NCBI GenBank assembly: GCA_015501585.1
Contig: JADNRY010000970.1
Coordinates: 1-20,266, forward strand
Origin: Rhodocollybia butyracea
Lineage: Eukaryota > Basidiomycota > Agaricomycetes > Agaricales > Omphalotaceae
Length of the DNA stretch: 20,266 bases
Reading direction: 5' to 3'
Each line of letters starts with the position of its first letter. The first letter of the stretch is position 1. This document shows, piece by piece, positions 20,089-20,266 of the stretch. The notes below the pieces were generated by a model. It saw only the letters and a list, made by a program, of their open reading frames with translations. It was not told where the DNA came from and did no database searches. The translations under genes were made by a program, and so were the position numbers.

Positions 20089-20266
20089 TTAGCTCACAGC
20101 CATAAGCTGGTAGCCTACACGCGTTTACCGGCGATCATGTTATTCTTGATTTTCCGACCCGTACCTTCATTCAACTACGTGCCCCATGGATCAATCCCGG
20201 CGATAGCGCCGATGAACTCGTCCCGACTGAGGCGGATATGTCCCTAGCGCAGGCAATTCTCGGGCT
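20089..20266 (+). repeat. dehydrogenase-downstream repeat, copy c (cut by the window edge)
   Basis: Matches 372-683 and 3009-3290. The shared open frame begins WINPGDSAD at 20187 and is still open at the window edge. Confidence 0.7.

Larger units (their letters stand above)
17800..20266 (+). repeat. duplicated dehydrogenase cassette, unit 3 (continues past the window)
   Basis: Homologous to unit 1 over the 5' flank (gagcacggctaacactgacaccgac at 17831; ctgaccgttggatttc at 18001), the gene and the 3' flank (atcaatccaaattaggcaat at 19864; gcgtttaccggcgatcatg at 20120). The right edge of the window cuts it. Confidence 0.75.

Overview
The window reads as genomic DNA of a filamentous basidiomycete, probably an agaricomycete. 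Genes are split by many short introns (about 45-70 bases, GT-AG, with CTAAC/CTGAC-like branch points), promoters carry TATAAAAG and CT-rich leaders, and the protein families are typical of mushroom-forming fungi: aryl-alcohol dehydrogenases, a short Kre9/Knh1-like secreted protein, a BTB protein, and an EF-hand plus ZZ-zinc-finger protein. No bacterial operon, CRISPR array, rRNA, convincing tRNA or intact transposon was seen. The species cannot be named from the sequence.

Layout. 1-683: remnant of a repeat that also lies downstream of the dehydrogenase genes. 683-3290: first copy of a duplicated cassette, with an aryl-alcohol dehydrogenase gene (AAD copy 1, six exons, 5' end frameshifted). 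3410-4024: small secreted Kre9/Knh1-like protein (+, five exons). 4025-5590: no recognisable gene. 5595-6770: single-pass membrane protein with a Ser/Thr-rich ectodomain (-, six exons). 6771-7303: divergent promoter with two short tandem repeats. 7304-8060: DUF4604/KIAA1143-like protein (+). 8472-10420: second cassette with the only fully intact dehydrogenase (AAD copy 2), bracketed by direct repeats of 120-160 bp. 11144-12272: BTB-domain protein with a nuclear localisation signal (-, frameshifted). 12769-17102: 14-exon EF-hand/ZZ protein of about 1200 residues (-, six single-base frame breaks). 17619-17803: possible truncated gene end. 17800-20266: third cassette with a degenerate dehydrogenase pseudogene (AAD copy 3).

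Gene models on both strands were built by hand from splice signals, reading frame and family knowledge. In the intact genes all exon phases close exactly. The two large minus-strand genes, AAD copy 1 and AAD copy 3 close only if single-base length changes, mostly losses of one G or C from a short run, are allowed for. This is either real decay or a consensus-sequence problem, and is the main caution for anyone using this window.

Functionally the window mixes aryl-aldehyde/aryl-alcohol metabolism (three same-strand AAD copies), cell-surface proteins and signalling-type proteins. Nothing shows that the genes work as one pathway. The dehydrogenase copies share a promoter block and are likely to have inherited the same regulation.
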